Shown: positions 35,889-44,880, numbered from the stretch's first letter. The stretch is 64,000 nucleotides of DNA from Dyadobacter sp. 676 (GCF_040448675.1 NZ_CP159289.1:5873001-5937000); one strand, 5' to 3'. Made by a program: numbers and translations. The notes: a model not told the origin generated them from the letters alone.

Positions 35889-37055
35889 ATGAATATCCAA
35901 TCTATATGCCGGACAGCCCTGGGCTTTTTGCTGGCCGCCGGTATAATGCTGGGCTTCCAGAGCTGTAACGACGACGACGTGGATGGTGCGCCGGTGATCA
36001 CCAACGTGCGCCTGCTCGATCCCGAAAAGGCCGACAGTTCGCTCACAGCGGCCGAGCCGGGCAGCCTCATAGTGATCCAGGGGCAAAACCTGGGCAGCGT
36101 GCTGAAAGTGTATTTCAACGATTTCGAAGCCAGCTTCAATTCTGCATTGGGCAGTAACTCGAACATCATCGTGACTATTCCGGTGAATGCGCCTACGAAG
36201 GCCGTGGACGCGGGCGTGCCCGACAAAATCAAAGTGCTCACTAAAGGCGGGGAGGCGACCTACGATTTCGTGCTGATAGCGCCAACGCCCGTGATTTCGG
36301 GGTTGTATTCCGAGTTTGTAAAACCGAACGGCACTCTGGTGATCAACGGGGATTATTTCTATAATATCAAATCGGTGAAAGTCGGTGCGACACCGTTGCA
36401 GGTGCTCAGCAGCTCGCCGAAGCAGATTACGGCCAGAATGCCGGCCACGGTGCCGGTGGATATCATCACGGTGGAAGGCGAATTCGGCACCGCGAAAACC
36501 ACTTTTAAAGTGAACGACCCGGCGGGGCACCTGGTCAATTTCGATGTCCCGGCCACTACCTGGGGTGCGGAAGTATGCTGGGGAGCGGCGCCGATTATCC
36601 CCGCCACCGATCCCGGAGCGATCTCGGGCAAGTTTTCGCGAATTAAGGGCATCAACCTTCCCAAAGCCGGTTATGCCGATGCCTGGGTTTTCTCTACCTG
36701 CAATTTCGATTTCAAGCTCCCTGCCGGTGCCGCAGCCGACAGGCAATTCAAATTCGAGCACAACATCGCCGAACCGTGGAAGGCGGGAAAATACGACATT
36801 ACCATCACCGCCGGCGGAAGCGAATTTGTATACTCGTTTCAACCCTGGAATTCTACGGAATACGCTTCGGCGGGCTATCAGACCAACGGTTGGAAGACGG
36901 CGGTGATAGAGCTTTCGGAATTTAAAAACGCGGCGGGCTCGACCATCGCCGACGTTTCCAAGGTCACCGACCTAAAAGTGTTGTTCAATACGCCGGATGT
37001 GGCTATTGCCTCGTTCAATGGCAGCGTCGACAATTTCCGTATCGTGAAAAAATAG
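35889..37055 (+). CDS. Surface glycan-binding lipoprotein (IPT/TIG domains, SGBP-B type)
   Basis: A 388-residue protein with a lipoprotein-like start (residue 27 Cys in GFQSCNDDDVDG, an acidic stretch after the Cys as in surface-exposed Bacteroidota lipoproteins). Two IPT/TIG immunoglobulin-like domains follow (about 35-125 and 130-215; see PGSLIVIQGQNLGSVLKVYF and GTLVINGDYFYNIKSVKVG). A C-terminal domain of about 170 residues resembles the glycan-binding domain of the xyloglucan-locus SGBP-B. It ends NGSVDNFRIVKK. It would bind polysaccharide and hand it to SusC/SusD. The gene lies 18 bp after susD, within the operon. Confidence 0.8.
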   Translation: MNIQSICRTALGFLLAAGIMLGFQSCNDDDVDGAPVITNVRLLDPEKADSSLTAAEPGSLIVIQGQNLGSVLKVYFNDFEASFNSALGSNSNIIVTIPVNAPTKAVDAGVPDKIKVLTKGGEATYDFVLIAPTPVISGLYSEFVKPNGTLVINGDYFYNIKSVKVGATPLQVLSSSPKQITARMPATVPVDIITVEGEFGTAKTTFKVNDPAGHLVNFDVPATTWGAEVCWGAAPIIPATDPGAISGKFSRIKGINLPKAGYADAWVFSTCNFDFKLPAGAAADRQFKFEHNIAEPWKAGKYDITITAGGSEFVYSFQPWNSTEYASAGYQTNGWKTAVIELSEFKNAAGSTIADVSKVTDLKVLFNTPDVAIASFNGSVDNFRIVKK

Positions 37056-37184
37056 CATCTGCCTGCATAACAACATACGTCAACAACTGGGACCAGGCCG
37101 CACAGGCCCTGCAAAAGCATTTGCCGGTGCGCAGGGCATGTGGGCCTTTCCGTTTCGGAGCATCCATATATTTGAATTTCATCC

Positions 37185-39569
37185 ATGCACAATCTGAATT
37201 TCTTACGTAAAATACCCTCGATATTTTTGGTTTGCTTGCTGGCACTGGGTTGCGGGAATGTCGCTGCCCAGCACAGCAAGCTGGTGAACGAGCCGGTCGA
37301 TATTAGCGGGGATTTCCGGGATTTTGCCAACACCATTTTCTTTGCCGACAGTCTGGCGGCATTCGATCCGGCAACCGGGGCCGGAAGCATCAAATGGAAG
37401 CGGCATGAACCGTTTTCTGCACACAACTTCGATAACTCGATGCTCGGGTACAAGCGTTCGTACAGCAACGAATTCCCGTCGATCGAATATGCACAGGACC
37501 CGGTGCTGCCGTTTTCCATCGAATTTACTTCTCCCCGCACCATGCGTATCCGCGCGAGCACAAGCGCACAGGCACGTCCGCACGAGGCTTCGTTGATGCT
37601 GGTGGGCGAGCCGGCAAGGGATACGTCCTGGAAATACAGCCGGATCAGCGGCGGGCATCAGTACGCCGGCCCGTACGGTTCGGTGACGATCTACGAAAAT
37701 CCATGGAAAATCCTGATCCGGGATGCGAGCGGAAAAGTACTGACGCAAACCCGGAGCCAGGCCGACGGGAAATCGTCCTACACACCTACCTTGCCTTTTT
37801 CCTTCGTACGCCGGGCTTCCGACTACTCCCGGAGCGTCGCGGCTGTGTTTTCGCTTTCGCCGGATGAAAAGATCTTCGGTTGCGGAGAGTCGTTTACACG
37901 CCTCGACAAGAATGGGCAGAAGGTGGTATTATGGGCCCATGATCCGAATGGCGTGGAAACCGGGACGATGTACAAGCCGATCCCGTTTTACCTTAGCTCG
38001 CGGGGGTACGGCGTGTTTATGCACACAAGCTCCCCGGTTACCTGCGATTTCGGTGCCACTTACGGGGAGTCCAATGCGATGCAGATCGGCGACGAGAACC
38101 TGGATTTGTTTTTGTTTTTAGGACAACCAAAAGATATTCTGGACGAATATACCGACCTGACGGGCAAGGCCCCCGTGCCGCCACTGTGGTCGTTTGGTCT
38201 CTGGATGAGCCGCATTACCTATTTTTCGGAGGAAGACGGCCGGAATGTGGCCGCCAAGCTTCGCCAGAATCGCATTCCTTCGGATGTTATCCATTTCGAC
38301 ACCGGTTGGTTCGAGACCGACTGGCGCTGCGACTATCGTTTTGCCCCGAGCCGTTTCAAGGACCCGGGAAAAATGATCGCCGATCTGAAAAAACAGGGTT
38401 TCCGCACATCGCTTTGGCAGTTGCCGTATTTTGTCCCTAAAAACGACCTGTATCCCGAAATCGTAGCCAGGGGCCTGGCTGTGAAGAATGCCAACGGGAC
38501 AATTCCTTACGAAGACGCGGTGCTGGATTTTTCGAACCCGAACACGATCGGATGGTATCAGCAAAAAATTGCCGGATTACTGAAACTCGGTGTTGCGGCC
38601 ATTAAGGTCGATTTCGGGGAGGCGGCACCGTTTTCGGGTGTGTATGCTTCCGGTCGCACGGGTTTTTATGAGCATAATCTCTACCCGCTGCGCTATAACA
38701 GGATCGTCTCCGACCTCACGCGCAAACTGAACGGCGAAAGCATTATATGGGCCCGCAGTACCTGGGCCGGCAGCCAGCGATATCCGATCCATTGGGGTGG
38801 CGACGCCGAAACGACCAACAAAGGTATGGAGGCACAATTGCGCGGCGGGTTGTCGCTGGGGTTGTCGGGTTTTACATTCTGGAGCCATGATATCGGCGGA
38901 TTTACCATGAAAACACCGGAAGACCTTTACCGCCGCTGGTTGCCTATGGGCTTACTCTGCTCGCACAGCCGCACGCACGGCCAGGCGCCCAAGGAGCCCT
39001 GGGAATATGGCGACAATTTTCAAAACTATTTCAGGAAGGCCGTCGAAATGAAATACCGGCTCATGCCTTACATTTTTACCCAATCGAAACTTGCTTCCGA
39101 AAAAGGCCTGCCGATGGTGCGCGCATTGCTGATCGAGTTCCCCGACGACCCCGGGGCCTGGCTGGTGGACAATCAATATATGCTGGGATCGGATATGATG
39201 GTGGCGCCATTGTTCGAGAACGGGAAGAAGCGCCAGGTATATTTACCGAAAGGGCGCTGGGTAGATTACCAGACCCTCAAAGTTTATGATGGCGGCTGGC
39301 ATGAGCTCGAATCGGGTGAATTGGAAGTGATCGTGCTGGTCCGCGAGGGGGCGGTTTTGCCTCACGTAAAAGTGGCGCAGTCGACTGGTGAGATCGATTG
39401 GACGCATATTGAACTGCGGCGCTTCGGGCAGCTTTCGCCCAATACGCATGTACCCGTTTTCCTGCCCGGAGAGGAGCGGGTCAGGGAGGTTGTTTTGGGC
39501 CGAAACGGTGCGCGTTCTACCGTCACTTCCGATCCGTTTCAAGGCAAAGTGCGCTGGGAGGTTCGTTAG
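37185..39569 (+). CDS. GH31 glycoside hydrolase, probable alpha-xylosidase (YicI-like)
   Basis: A 794-residue exported enzyme (signal peptide ending near VAAQ, residue 29). The catalytic barrel follows an N-terminal galactose-mutarotase-like domain. The nucleophile Asp476 lies in AIKVDFGEAAP and the acid/base Asp540 in YPIHWGGDAET. DFGE at the nucleophile and IHWGGD with GFTFWSHDIGGF are the pattern of the YicI-type alpha-xylosidases; maltase-type GH31 enzymes have a different motif at the nucleophile. It would release non-reducing alpha-linked xylose, or another alpha-glycoside, from an oligosaccharide. Specificity is inference. It is the only glycosidase in this operon and sits 130 bp after the glycan-binding gene; its stop codon is followed by a strong terminator. 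Confidence 0.88.
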   Translation: MHNLNFLRKIPSIFLVCLLALGCGNVAAQHSKLVNEPVDISGDFRDFANTIFFADSLAAFDPATGAGSIKWKRHEPFSAHNFDNSMLGYKRSYSNEFPSIEYAQDPVLPFSIEFTSPRTMRIRASTSAQARPHEASLMLVGEPARDTSWKYSRISGGHQYAGPYGSVTIYENPWKILIRDASGKVLTQTRSQADGKSSYTPTLPFSFVRRASDYSRSVAAVFSLSPDEKIFGCGESFTRLDKNGQKVVLWAHDPNGVETGTMYKPIPFYLSSRGYGVFMHTSSPVTCDFGATYGESNAMQIGDENLDLFLFLGQPKDILDEYTDLTGKAPVPPLWSFGLWMSRITYFSEEDGRNVAAKLRQNRIPSDVIHFDTGWFETDWRCDYRFAPSRFKDPGKMIADLKKQGFRTSLWQLPYFVPKNDLYPEIVARGLAVKNANGTIPYEDAVLDFSNPNTIGWYQQKIAGLLKLGVAAIKVDFGEAAPFSGVYASGRTGFYEHNLYPLRYNRIVSDLTRKLNGESIIWARSTWAGSQRYPIHWGGDAETTNKGMEAQLRGGLSLGLSGFTFWSHDIGGFTMKTPEDLYRRWLPMGLLCSHSRTHGQAPKEPWEYGDNFQNYFRKAVEMKYRLMPYIFTQSKLASEKGLPMVRALLIEFPDDPGAWLVDNQYMLGSDMMVAPLFENGKKRQVYLPKGRWVDYQTLKVYDGGWHELESGELEVIVLVREGAVLPHVKVAQSTGEIDWTHIELRRFGQLSPNTHVPVFLPGEERVREVVLGRNGARSTVTSDPFQGKVRWEVR

Positions 39570-39614
39570 GACAATTATCTGTTCGCAGCGTATTCGCGGC
39601 TGGCAGGCCGCAGG

Positions 39615-39646
39615 CGAATACCCGTCGATAACGGGTATTCGTTTTT
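39615..39646 (+). terminator. Rho-independent terminator closing the PUL operon
   Basis: Perfect 11-bp stem CGAATACCCGT / ACGGGTATTCG (39615-39625 and 39631-39641), five-base loop, then five T. An upstream copy of GTATTCG (from about 39588) could pair with the same left arm instead. Confidence 0.85.
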
Positions 39647-39692
39647 GCTTTTGGGGATATCCATTCAGGGATTGCCGTGACCAACCGAATAG

Positions 39693-40178
39693 TCAGTTAA
39701 CAAAAGAAATCGGGAGAAAATACCTGACCTTTTGGGGCTTACCGAAAAGCTTGCCCGGTTTCCATTCAGGCATTGATTCAACGAGCCGCACAGCTTCCTC
39801 GTCACACCCGAATCCCAGCCTTTTAAGAACTTTCACGTCGGTGATTTTTCCAGTCTCTTCAACCAGAAAAGACACATAAACCCTACCGGACACCCCTGCT
39901 CGTTTTGCTTCACCGGGCATTTTCAGGTTAGTCGTTATAAATCGATATAATGCGGGGGTGCCGCCAGGGTACTCGGGCTGTTGCTCGGGATCACCAAATA
40001 CCTTATCACGCGACATCTGTACCGGTACAGCAGGCGCAGTGATAGCCTTTGCTAATCCCGTGTCTATGGGTATCGAAGGGGTGACTTGTTTGCTGCCGGT
40101 ATGCTTTTGAGCAAAACCCGGTGCTGGTCGCAACACGACAACAGTGAAAAGCAGGCCGAAGTAGATAGTACTATTCAT
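39693..40178 (-). CDS. TonB C-terminal domain protein (energy-transducer-like)
   Basis: A 161-residue exported protein starting at the ATG at 40178 (MNSTIYFGLLFTVVVLRPAP, signal peptide); an upstream in-frame ATG would add 17 residues. After a linker, residues about 75-160 form a TonB C-terminal-like domain (YPGGTPALYRFITTNLKMP, then AGVSGRVYVSFLVEETGKI and GCDEEAVRLVESMPEWKPG). The N-terminal helix is a cleavable signal rather than an inner-membrane anchor with a long proline spacer, so it is unlikely to be a working energy transducer on its own. It resembles the many stand-alone TonB-like proteins of this phylum. The gene is convergent with the PUL operon. Confidence 0.75.
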   Translation of the reverse strand: MNSTIYFGLLFTVVVLRPAPGFAQKHTGSKQVTPSIPIDTGLAKAITAPAVPVQMSRDKVFGDPEQQPEYPGGTPALYRFITTNLKMPGEAKRAGVSGRVYVSFLVEETGKITDVKVLKRLGFGCDEEAVRLVESMPEWKPGKLFGKPQKVRYFLPISFVN

Positions 40179-40385
40179 TTTAATTATATATAATTTATTT
40201 AAATATAACATTAAAATATTTGCTTTCAATGCCCGTGCTTGGTCTGAAGAGATATATTTTCCGAAGCGGGCGTTCGTTCTGCCCGATCCGTGGGTACATA
40301 TGGTACTGCAATGTCCCGCGGAAATGACCCTCTCCCCGTTTCGACTACGAAAATCCCCGGTTTGGCTACAAGCCGCAGGTCATCG

Positions 40386-40422
40386 CTTGTGACCTTTGTG
40401 AAGGTTTAATCAAAGTCACAAG
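40386..40422. promoter_or_regulatory. Long inverted repeat abutting the start of the second SDR gene
   Basis: Arms CTTGTGA-C-CTTTG (40386-40398) and CAAAG-TCACAAG (40411-40422) pair over 12 bp with one bulged base; the 12-bp loop is TGAAGGTTTAAT. The right arm ends 4 bp before the ATG at 40427, so the site spans the leader and ribosome-binding region. It could be the operator for the AraC regulator encoded two genes on, or an RNA hairpin covering the start. Confidence 0.5.
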
Positions 40423-40426
40423 ATTT

Positions 40427-41296
40427 ATGTTACATCCAATTGAAAATGAAGGTGCCCGGACGCACACGTCCGATAAAGTATGGTTTATAACAGGGGCTTC
40501 GCGCGGCTTCGGGCGCATATGGGCGGAGGCCGCGCTCGAGCGCGGAGACAGGGTCGCTGCTACGGCGCGCAAATTGTCCAGTATCGCGGGGCTTACGGAA
40601 AAATACGGTGAGCGTGTGCTTGCATTGGAACTCGACGTGACCAATGCCGATCAGGTACAAAGCGTTGTGAACCAGGCTCATGCTCATTTCGGGAGGCTGG
40701 ATGTGGTACTCAACAATGCGGGCTATTCGCTGGTCGGTACCATCGAGGAAGCTACTTCCGACGAAGTCCGGGCGCTTTATGAAACGAACATTTTCGGCCC
40801 GCTCGCGGTTATCCGGGCAGCGTTGCCGTTGTTACGCGCCCAGGGTGGAGGGCATATCGTAGGCGTGTCGAGCAATCTCGGACATGAGGTGATCCCGGTG
40901 ATTGGCTACTATTGTTCGTCCAAGTGGGCGTTCGAGGCGATCCATGAAAGCCTGGCTGCCGAAGTCGAGGCTTTCGGGATCAAAGTAACCATCATCGAGC
41001 CAGGCGCTTATGCTACCGAGTTTGGTAGCCAGCAATCCCTGCGTTTCGCCGGTGGTATGGAGGTTTACGAAGATTTTAAAACACAAGTCATCGCGGGGAT
41101 CAGGAGCATCGAGAGAGGCGACCCCAATGCGACGCCCGAGGCCGTTTTCAAGGTAGTGGACGCGGAGAATCCGCCGTTGCGTTTCTTCCTGGGCAGTCAT
41201 AGCCTGCCATCCGTTCGGGCGGCGTACGAGCGCCGTCTGGCGACCTGGGAGGAATGGGAGCCGGTTTCCCGCTCGGCACAGGGTATTTCAAAATAA
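40427..41296 (+). CDS. SDR-family oxidoreductase
   Basis: A 289-residue short-chain dehydrogenase with VWFITGASRGFGR (Rossmann), LNNAGYSLVGT, the Ser of IVGVSSNLGHE and the YxxxK motif in YYCSSKWAFEAI. GFG instead of GIG and the Cys in YCSSK place it in the group of Rossmann SDRs often annotated as oxidoreductases of unknown substrate. The N-terminal 15 residues before the Rossmann strand (MLHPIENEGARTHTSD) are longer than usual; no later start exists in frame. It is six bases upstream of the AraC regulator gene, so the two form an operon. Confidence 0.9.
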   Translation: MLHPIENEGARTHTSDKVWFITGASRGFGRIWAEAALERGDRVAATARKLSSIAGLTEKYGERVLALELDVTNADQVQSVVNQAHAHFGRLDVVLNNAGYSLVGTIEEATSDEVRALYETNIFGPLAVIRAALPLLRAQGGGHIVGVSSNLGHEVIPVIGYYCSSKWAFEAIHESLAAEVEAFGIKVTIIEPGAYATEFGSQQSLRFAGGMEVYEDFKTQVIAGIRSIERGDPNATPEAVFKVVDAENPPLRFFLGSHSLPSVRAAYERRLATWEEWEPVSRSAQGISK

Positions 41297-41302
41297 ATAG
41301 TT

Positions 41303-42226
41303 ATGAAAAAGGAAGAAAACGCCCGTTACCGGTTCGAATCGCTGTCCGATGCGCATCGCGTGTTCGGCTTGCCGAAGCCGGTGCATCCGCTGATCAGCAT
41401 GATAGACCATTCGAAAACGCTGGTCGATCCGGAGAAGTTGCGGCATTTACATGTGCTGACGTTCTACAAGATCGCCTACAAACCCAGGCTCAGCGGCAAA
41501 TTGAAATACGGGCAGGGATATTACGATTTCGATGAAGGCGGTTTGCTGTTCGCGGCCCCTAACCAGCTGATTGGCGGAGACCATGAGAAGCCCGACAGCG
41601 ATTGCTGCCTGTATACATTACTGATCCATCCGGATTTCCTGCTGAACTACCCGCTCGCCAGAAAGATCAGGCAATACGGCTTTTTTTCCTATTCGGCCAA
41701 TGAGGCGCTGCACCTTTCGGAGCAGGAAAAGGCCATTGTCCTGTCGCTTTTCGATATCATCAACGGAGAGCTGAATGGAAGGATAGATGAGTTCAGCCAG
41801 GACGTGATGATTTCGCAGATCGAACTGTTGCTGAATTATGCCAACCGTTTTTATAAACGCCAGTTCCTGACCCGCCGGGCCGCCAGCAACTCGCTTTTAC
41901 AAAACCTGGAAGAGCTTCTGAACCGGTATTTCGACCAGGAGCAGTCGTTGAACCGGGGGATTCCGTCGGTCCAGCTCCTGGCCGAAAACCTGAACATTTC
42001 GCCGAGCTATCTGAGCGATATGCTTCGTTCGCTGACCGGGCAGAATGCGCAGCAGCATATTCATAACAAGCTGATCGAAAAGGCGAAGGAGAAATTGTCG
42101 ACCACGAGTCTGACCGTCAGCGAAGTCGCTTACGAGCTGGGTTTCGAGCACCCGCAGTCGTTCAGCAAGTTGTTTAAAACGAAGACGAACCTGTCGCCGC
42201 TGGAATTCAGGCGTTCGTTCAATTGA
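41303..42226 (+). CDS. AraC-family transcriptional regulator in an SDR operon
   Basis: A 307-residue regulator: N-terminal sensing domain (about 20-160; HPLISMIDHSKTLVDPEK, KYGQGYYDFDEGGLLFAAPN, IHPDFLLNYP) and C-terminal double HTH (about 205-305; LLAENLNISPSYLSDMLRSL, SEVAYELGFEHPQSFSKLF). It is paralogous to the regulator at 25515-26408, and both sit directly after an SDR, so the pair looks like a duplicated SDR/regulator module. It probably acts on the inverted repeat just upstream of the SDR gene (inference). The gene ends in a bidirectional terminator. Confidence 0.9.
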   Translation: MKKEENARYRFESLSDAHRVFGLPKPVHPLISMIDHSKTLVDPEKLRHLHVLTFYKIAYKPRLSGKLKYGQGYYDFDEGGLLFAAPNQLIGGDHEKPDSDCCLYTLLIHPDFLLNYPLARKIRQYGFFSYSANEALHLSEQEKAIVLSLFDIINGELNGRIDEFSQDVMISQIELLLNYANRFYKRQFLTRRAASNSLLQNLEELLNRYFDQEQSLNRGIPSVQLLAENLNISPSYLSDMLRSLTGQNAQQHIHNKLIEKAKEKLSTTSLTVSEVAYELGFEHPQSFSKLFKTKTNLSPLEFRRSFN

Positions 42227-42241
42227 AATGTGCCTGTATTG

Positions 42242-42280
42242 AAAGTGAAAGCCGGAAGAATATCTCCCGGCTTTCACTTT
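42242..42280. terminator. Bidirectional terminator between convergent genes
   Basis: A perfect 14-bp stem AAAGTGAAAGCCGG / CCGGCTTTCACTTT (42242-42255 and 42267-42280) with an 11-base loop and T-rich ends on both strands. It serves the AraC regulator (ends 42226) and the TonB receptor (ends 42293). Confidence 0.85.
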
Positions 42281-42292
42281 TATCCCATATTC

Positions 42293-44713
42293 TTAGAAAG
42301 TATAGGTAAAGTTGGCGAGCAGCGCGCGCGGCTGCTGCGGCGCGATGGTCGACCACCCTTTGTAATACTCCTTGTTGAATGCATTATTCAGTTTTACGCC
42401 GACCCGGTAGTTTGCGGCCTGGTAGAACACCGATGCGTTCGCCACGGTGTAAGCCGGCAGCATGAAGTCGCCCGTGGAAGCATAATTGATCGCATAACGT
42501 TCGCTGGCACCATTGAACCCGGCGCCGAGGCCGAACCCTTTCAGCTTGCCGGCAGGTGCTTCATAACTGGCCCAGAGGTTGTAGAGCGTTTTGGGACCGG
42601 CCCCGAGGGGACGTTTGTTGAGGATTTCTTCGCTGTCCGTTCTGGTCGTCTTGCTGTCGTTGTTGCTGAATCCACCCCGTATGTTCATCCCTTTCACGGG
42701 AGTCGCATTGATTTCCACTTCGAACCCGCGGCTGTATGCTTCACCACCCTGGATTTTATTGAATGGCGATGCGGGGTCGGACATGACCTGATCGGTCACT
42801 TTAATGTCGTAGTAGCTTACAGTCGCATTCAGTTTGTTCTTAATGATATTGGTTTTAAAACCGAATTCGATCTGGTTCGCCTGCTCGGGCCTGAACGTTT
42901 TGATGGTCTGCGGACCGTCCTCGGGGTTGCCGACGAGTTCCGGGGCCACGTTTGTGAAGCTGTTCTGGTAGTTGGCAAAAACAGACAGCTTGTCGGGAAC
43001 GGGCTGGTACATAATGCCGAATTTCGGCGAAAGGGTGGTTTGCTTGTAGTCGTCGTCGGCGCTGGACACGTTGCCGACGTTATCGAAATGATCGAGCCGG
43101 AGGCCGACCATGACCGACAGCGTGCTGGTAATATTCAGCACGTCGGAGGCATAGGCGCTGAATATGTTATACCGCGATTTGGCATTTGCCACCGGTTGCA
43201 GGGCCAGCACGGCGTCTACCGCCGCCGCGGAAAGCGGATAGGCCGTCGTTTCGACCGTCGGGGTGAACGGATCGTCCCCGTTGGCACCGCCGTCCGGCGT
43301 AACGTTGCCATAGAATGCGTAGCCGGTGCCGTTACTGGTGGAAGTAGCTGTGAAATAATCGAGGCCGAGTACGACGCGGTTTCTCAATGATCCGAGTTTG
43401 AAATCCCCGATGAAGTTCTGCTGGATGTCGGCCGTTCCGGTGTATTCGTTCTGCTTGTTCAGAAACCTCGAAAATGTATTGCCTTTCAGAATGCCGTAGT
43501 CGAACAGGTACGTGTAATAACCCTTTGTGGAAGTGGCGCTTTTGGAAACCAGCGTCTGCGATTGCCATGCGTCGGAAAGCTTGTAATCCATTTCAACCCG
43601 GTAGTTCTGGGTAGGGTTTTGCAAGGTCAGGTCGTTGCTGGTGAAGGAAAGCTTGTAGTTGTAATCGAGTTCATCCAGGTTTTTGGCTACCGACGGTGCG
43701 GAGCGGTTCAGGAAGAGGAACATCGGATTGGTTTGCTCGGCTTGCGTAATTTCCCCGTAAAAAGAGAAGGATAGCCTGTTGTTGACCTTATAGGACAGCG
43801 AAGGAGCAACAAAGAACGACTTGCGGAAGCCCGCATCCTGGAAGCTGCGCTCGGTAGAGTAGGAAGTGTTCAGGCGGAAATAGAGGTTCTTCTCCTTGTT
43901 CAGGGCCGTATTGAAATCGCCGGTAATCTGGTTAAGTCCGTACGAGCCGGTCGTGAAAGAAAGCTCACCGCCCGTGCCCACGTAAGGCTTTTTGGTAACG
44001 ACGTTGATCAGCCCGCCGTAGGAGCTCACGGCATTGCCGAAAAGCGTGGCCGAAGGCCCTTTGAGCACTTCGATGCGTTCGATGTTGGCCGGGTTGATGG
44101 TCCCGTTGGTCAGCCCCGGCAGGCCGTTCACCAGCTTCGGCTGTACCGAGAAGCCGCGCAGCGAATAGTAACCGGCACCGTCGCCCCCGCGTCCCGTCGA
44201 CGTCCAGAGGTTGTCGACGCCCGCGGCGTTTTTGAGTGCGTCGTCGAAGTTGGTGACGATCTGCGATTGCAGCAGGTAATTGGTAATGGTGCTGTACACC
44301 TGCGTATTCTCGAAATCCCTGAGCGGGAGTTTCGCGACGTAGGCCGTATTGCTGCGGGAGAACTTGTTCTCCCTTTCACCCTCCACGACCACTTCGCGGA
44401 GGATTTCGTCGCCTTCGTAGAGCGTAATGGAGCCCAAGTCCGCCTCCGCGCCGGAAACACTGACCGCCAGTTCCCTGGTTTTAAAACCGACAGACGATAC
44501 GGCCAGTATGTAATTTCCCTCACCGACATTGGATATTTCGAAGAGGCCTTCGGCGTCGGTATGCGCACCCAAGCTGGTGTTACGGAGCATGACGCTTACA
44601 CCGGGCAGGCCGTTTCGGGCATTGTCGATGACCTTGCCTTTTATTTTTGCCGACTGAGCGAATGCCAACGGCGATAAAAGCAGCCAAACGGATAATAATA
44701 GCAGGTATTTCAT
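42293..44713 (-). CDS. TonB-dependent siderophore-type receptor
   Basis: An 806-residue outer-membrane receptor starting at the ATG at 44713 (MKYLLLLSVWLLLSPLAFAQ, signal peptide). It has a carboxypeptidase-regulatory-like domain (about 20-105, AKIKGKVIDNARNGLPGVSV), a TonB-box region EILREVVVEGERE, a plug with YYSLRGFSVQPKLVNGLPG and RIEVLKGPSATLFGNAVSSY, and a 22-strand barrel ending RALLANFTYTF. The sub-family resembles ferric-siderophore receptors; the substrate cannot be told, and no Fur box is obvious. A consensus promoter lies upstream at 44744-44774. Divergently transcribed tandem AraC regulators are the likely controllers. Confidence 0.93.
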   Translation of the reverse strand: MKYLLLLSVWLLLSPLAFAQSAKIKGKVIDNARNGLPGVSVMLRNTSLGAHTDAEGLFEISNVGEGNYILAVSSVGFKTRELAVSVSGAEADLGSITLYEGDEILREVVVEGERENKFSRSNTAYVAKLPLRDFENTQVYSTITNYLLQSQIVTNFDDALKNAAGVDNLWTSTGRGGDGAGYYSLRGFSVQPKLVNGLPGLTNGTINPANIERIEVLKGPSATLFGNAVSSYGGLINVVTKKPYVGTGGELSFTTGSYGLNQITGDFNTALNKEKNLYFRLNTSYSTERSFQDAGFRKSFFVAPSLSYKVNNRLSFSFYGEITQAEQTNPMFLFLNRSAPSVAKNLDELDYNYKLSFTSNDLTLQNPTQNYRVEMDYKLSDAWQSQTLVSKSATSTKGYYTYLFDYGILKGNTFSRFLNKQNEYTGTADIQQNFIGDFKLGSLRNRVVLGLDYFTATSTSNGTGYAFYGNVTPDGGANGDDPFTPTVETTAYPLSAAAVDAVLALQPVANAKSRYNIFSAYASDVLNITSTLSVMVGLRLDHFDNVGNVSSADDDYKQTTLSPKFGIMYQPVPDKLSVFANYQNSFTNVAPELVGNPEDGPQTIKTFRPEQANQIEFGFKTNIIKNKLNATVSYYDIKVTDQVMSDPASPFNKIQGGEAYSRGFEVEINATPVKGMNIRGGFSNNDSKTTRTDSEEILNKRPLGAGPKTLYNLWASYEAPAGKLKGFGLGAGFNGASERYAINYASTGDFMLPAYTVANASVFYQAANYRVGVKLNNAFNKEYYKGWSTIAPQQPRALLANFTYTF

Positions 44714-44743
44714 TAATTTAGACTTATTATAATTTGCATCGCA

Positions 44744-44774
44744 CAAAAGTATCTTCGGGACACAACAGTTGCAA
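44744..44774 (-). promoter_or_regulatory. Bacteroidota promoter of the siderophore-type receptor
   Basis: On the minus strand TTG (44774-44772), a 20-bp spacer and TACTTTTG (44751-44744): a full match to the TTG/TAnnTTTG pattern, about 30 bp upstream of the start codon at 44713. Confidence 0.65.
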
Positions 44775-44880
44775 GAAATTTGTAATTTTCCGTTGCCTGC
44801 CTGACTCCACCACAGATAACCGCGGGGCCGGGCATGATAATTGCAAACGTTCGCCGTCCTGTTTCAAAGGGCGGTAACAT

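Noticed and set aside
34551..36842. Very long open frame (763 codons) antisense to susD and the glycan-binding gene
   Set aside because: Its translation is low-complexity and rich in Arg, His and Gly with no domain, and the sense strand encodes two clear proteins. Long antisense frames are expected in this GC-biased codon usage.
41325..41345. tRNA-like T-loop sequence (ggttcgaatcgc)
   Set aside because: It lies inside the AraC coding frame and no acceptor stem or anticodon arm can be built around it.
42230..43390. Open frame of 386 codons antisense to the siderophore-type receptor
   Set aside because: No family resemblance; covers conserved receptor coding sequence and the terminator.
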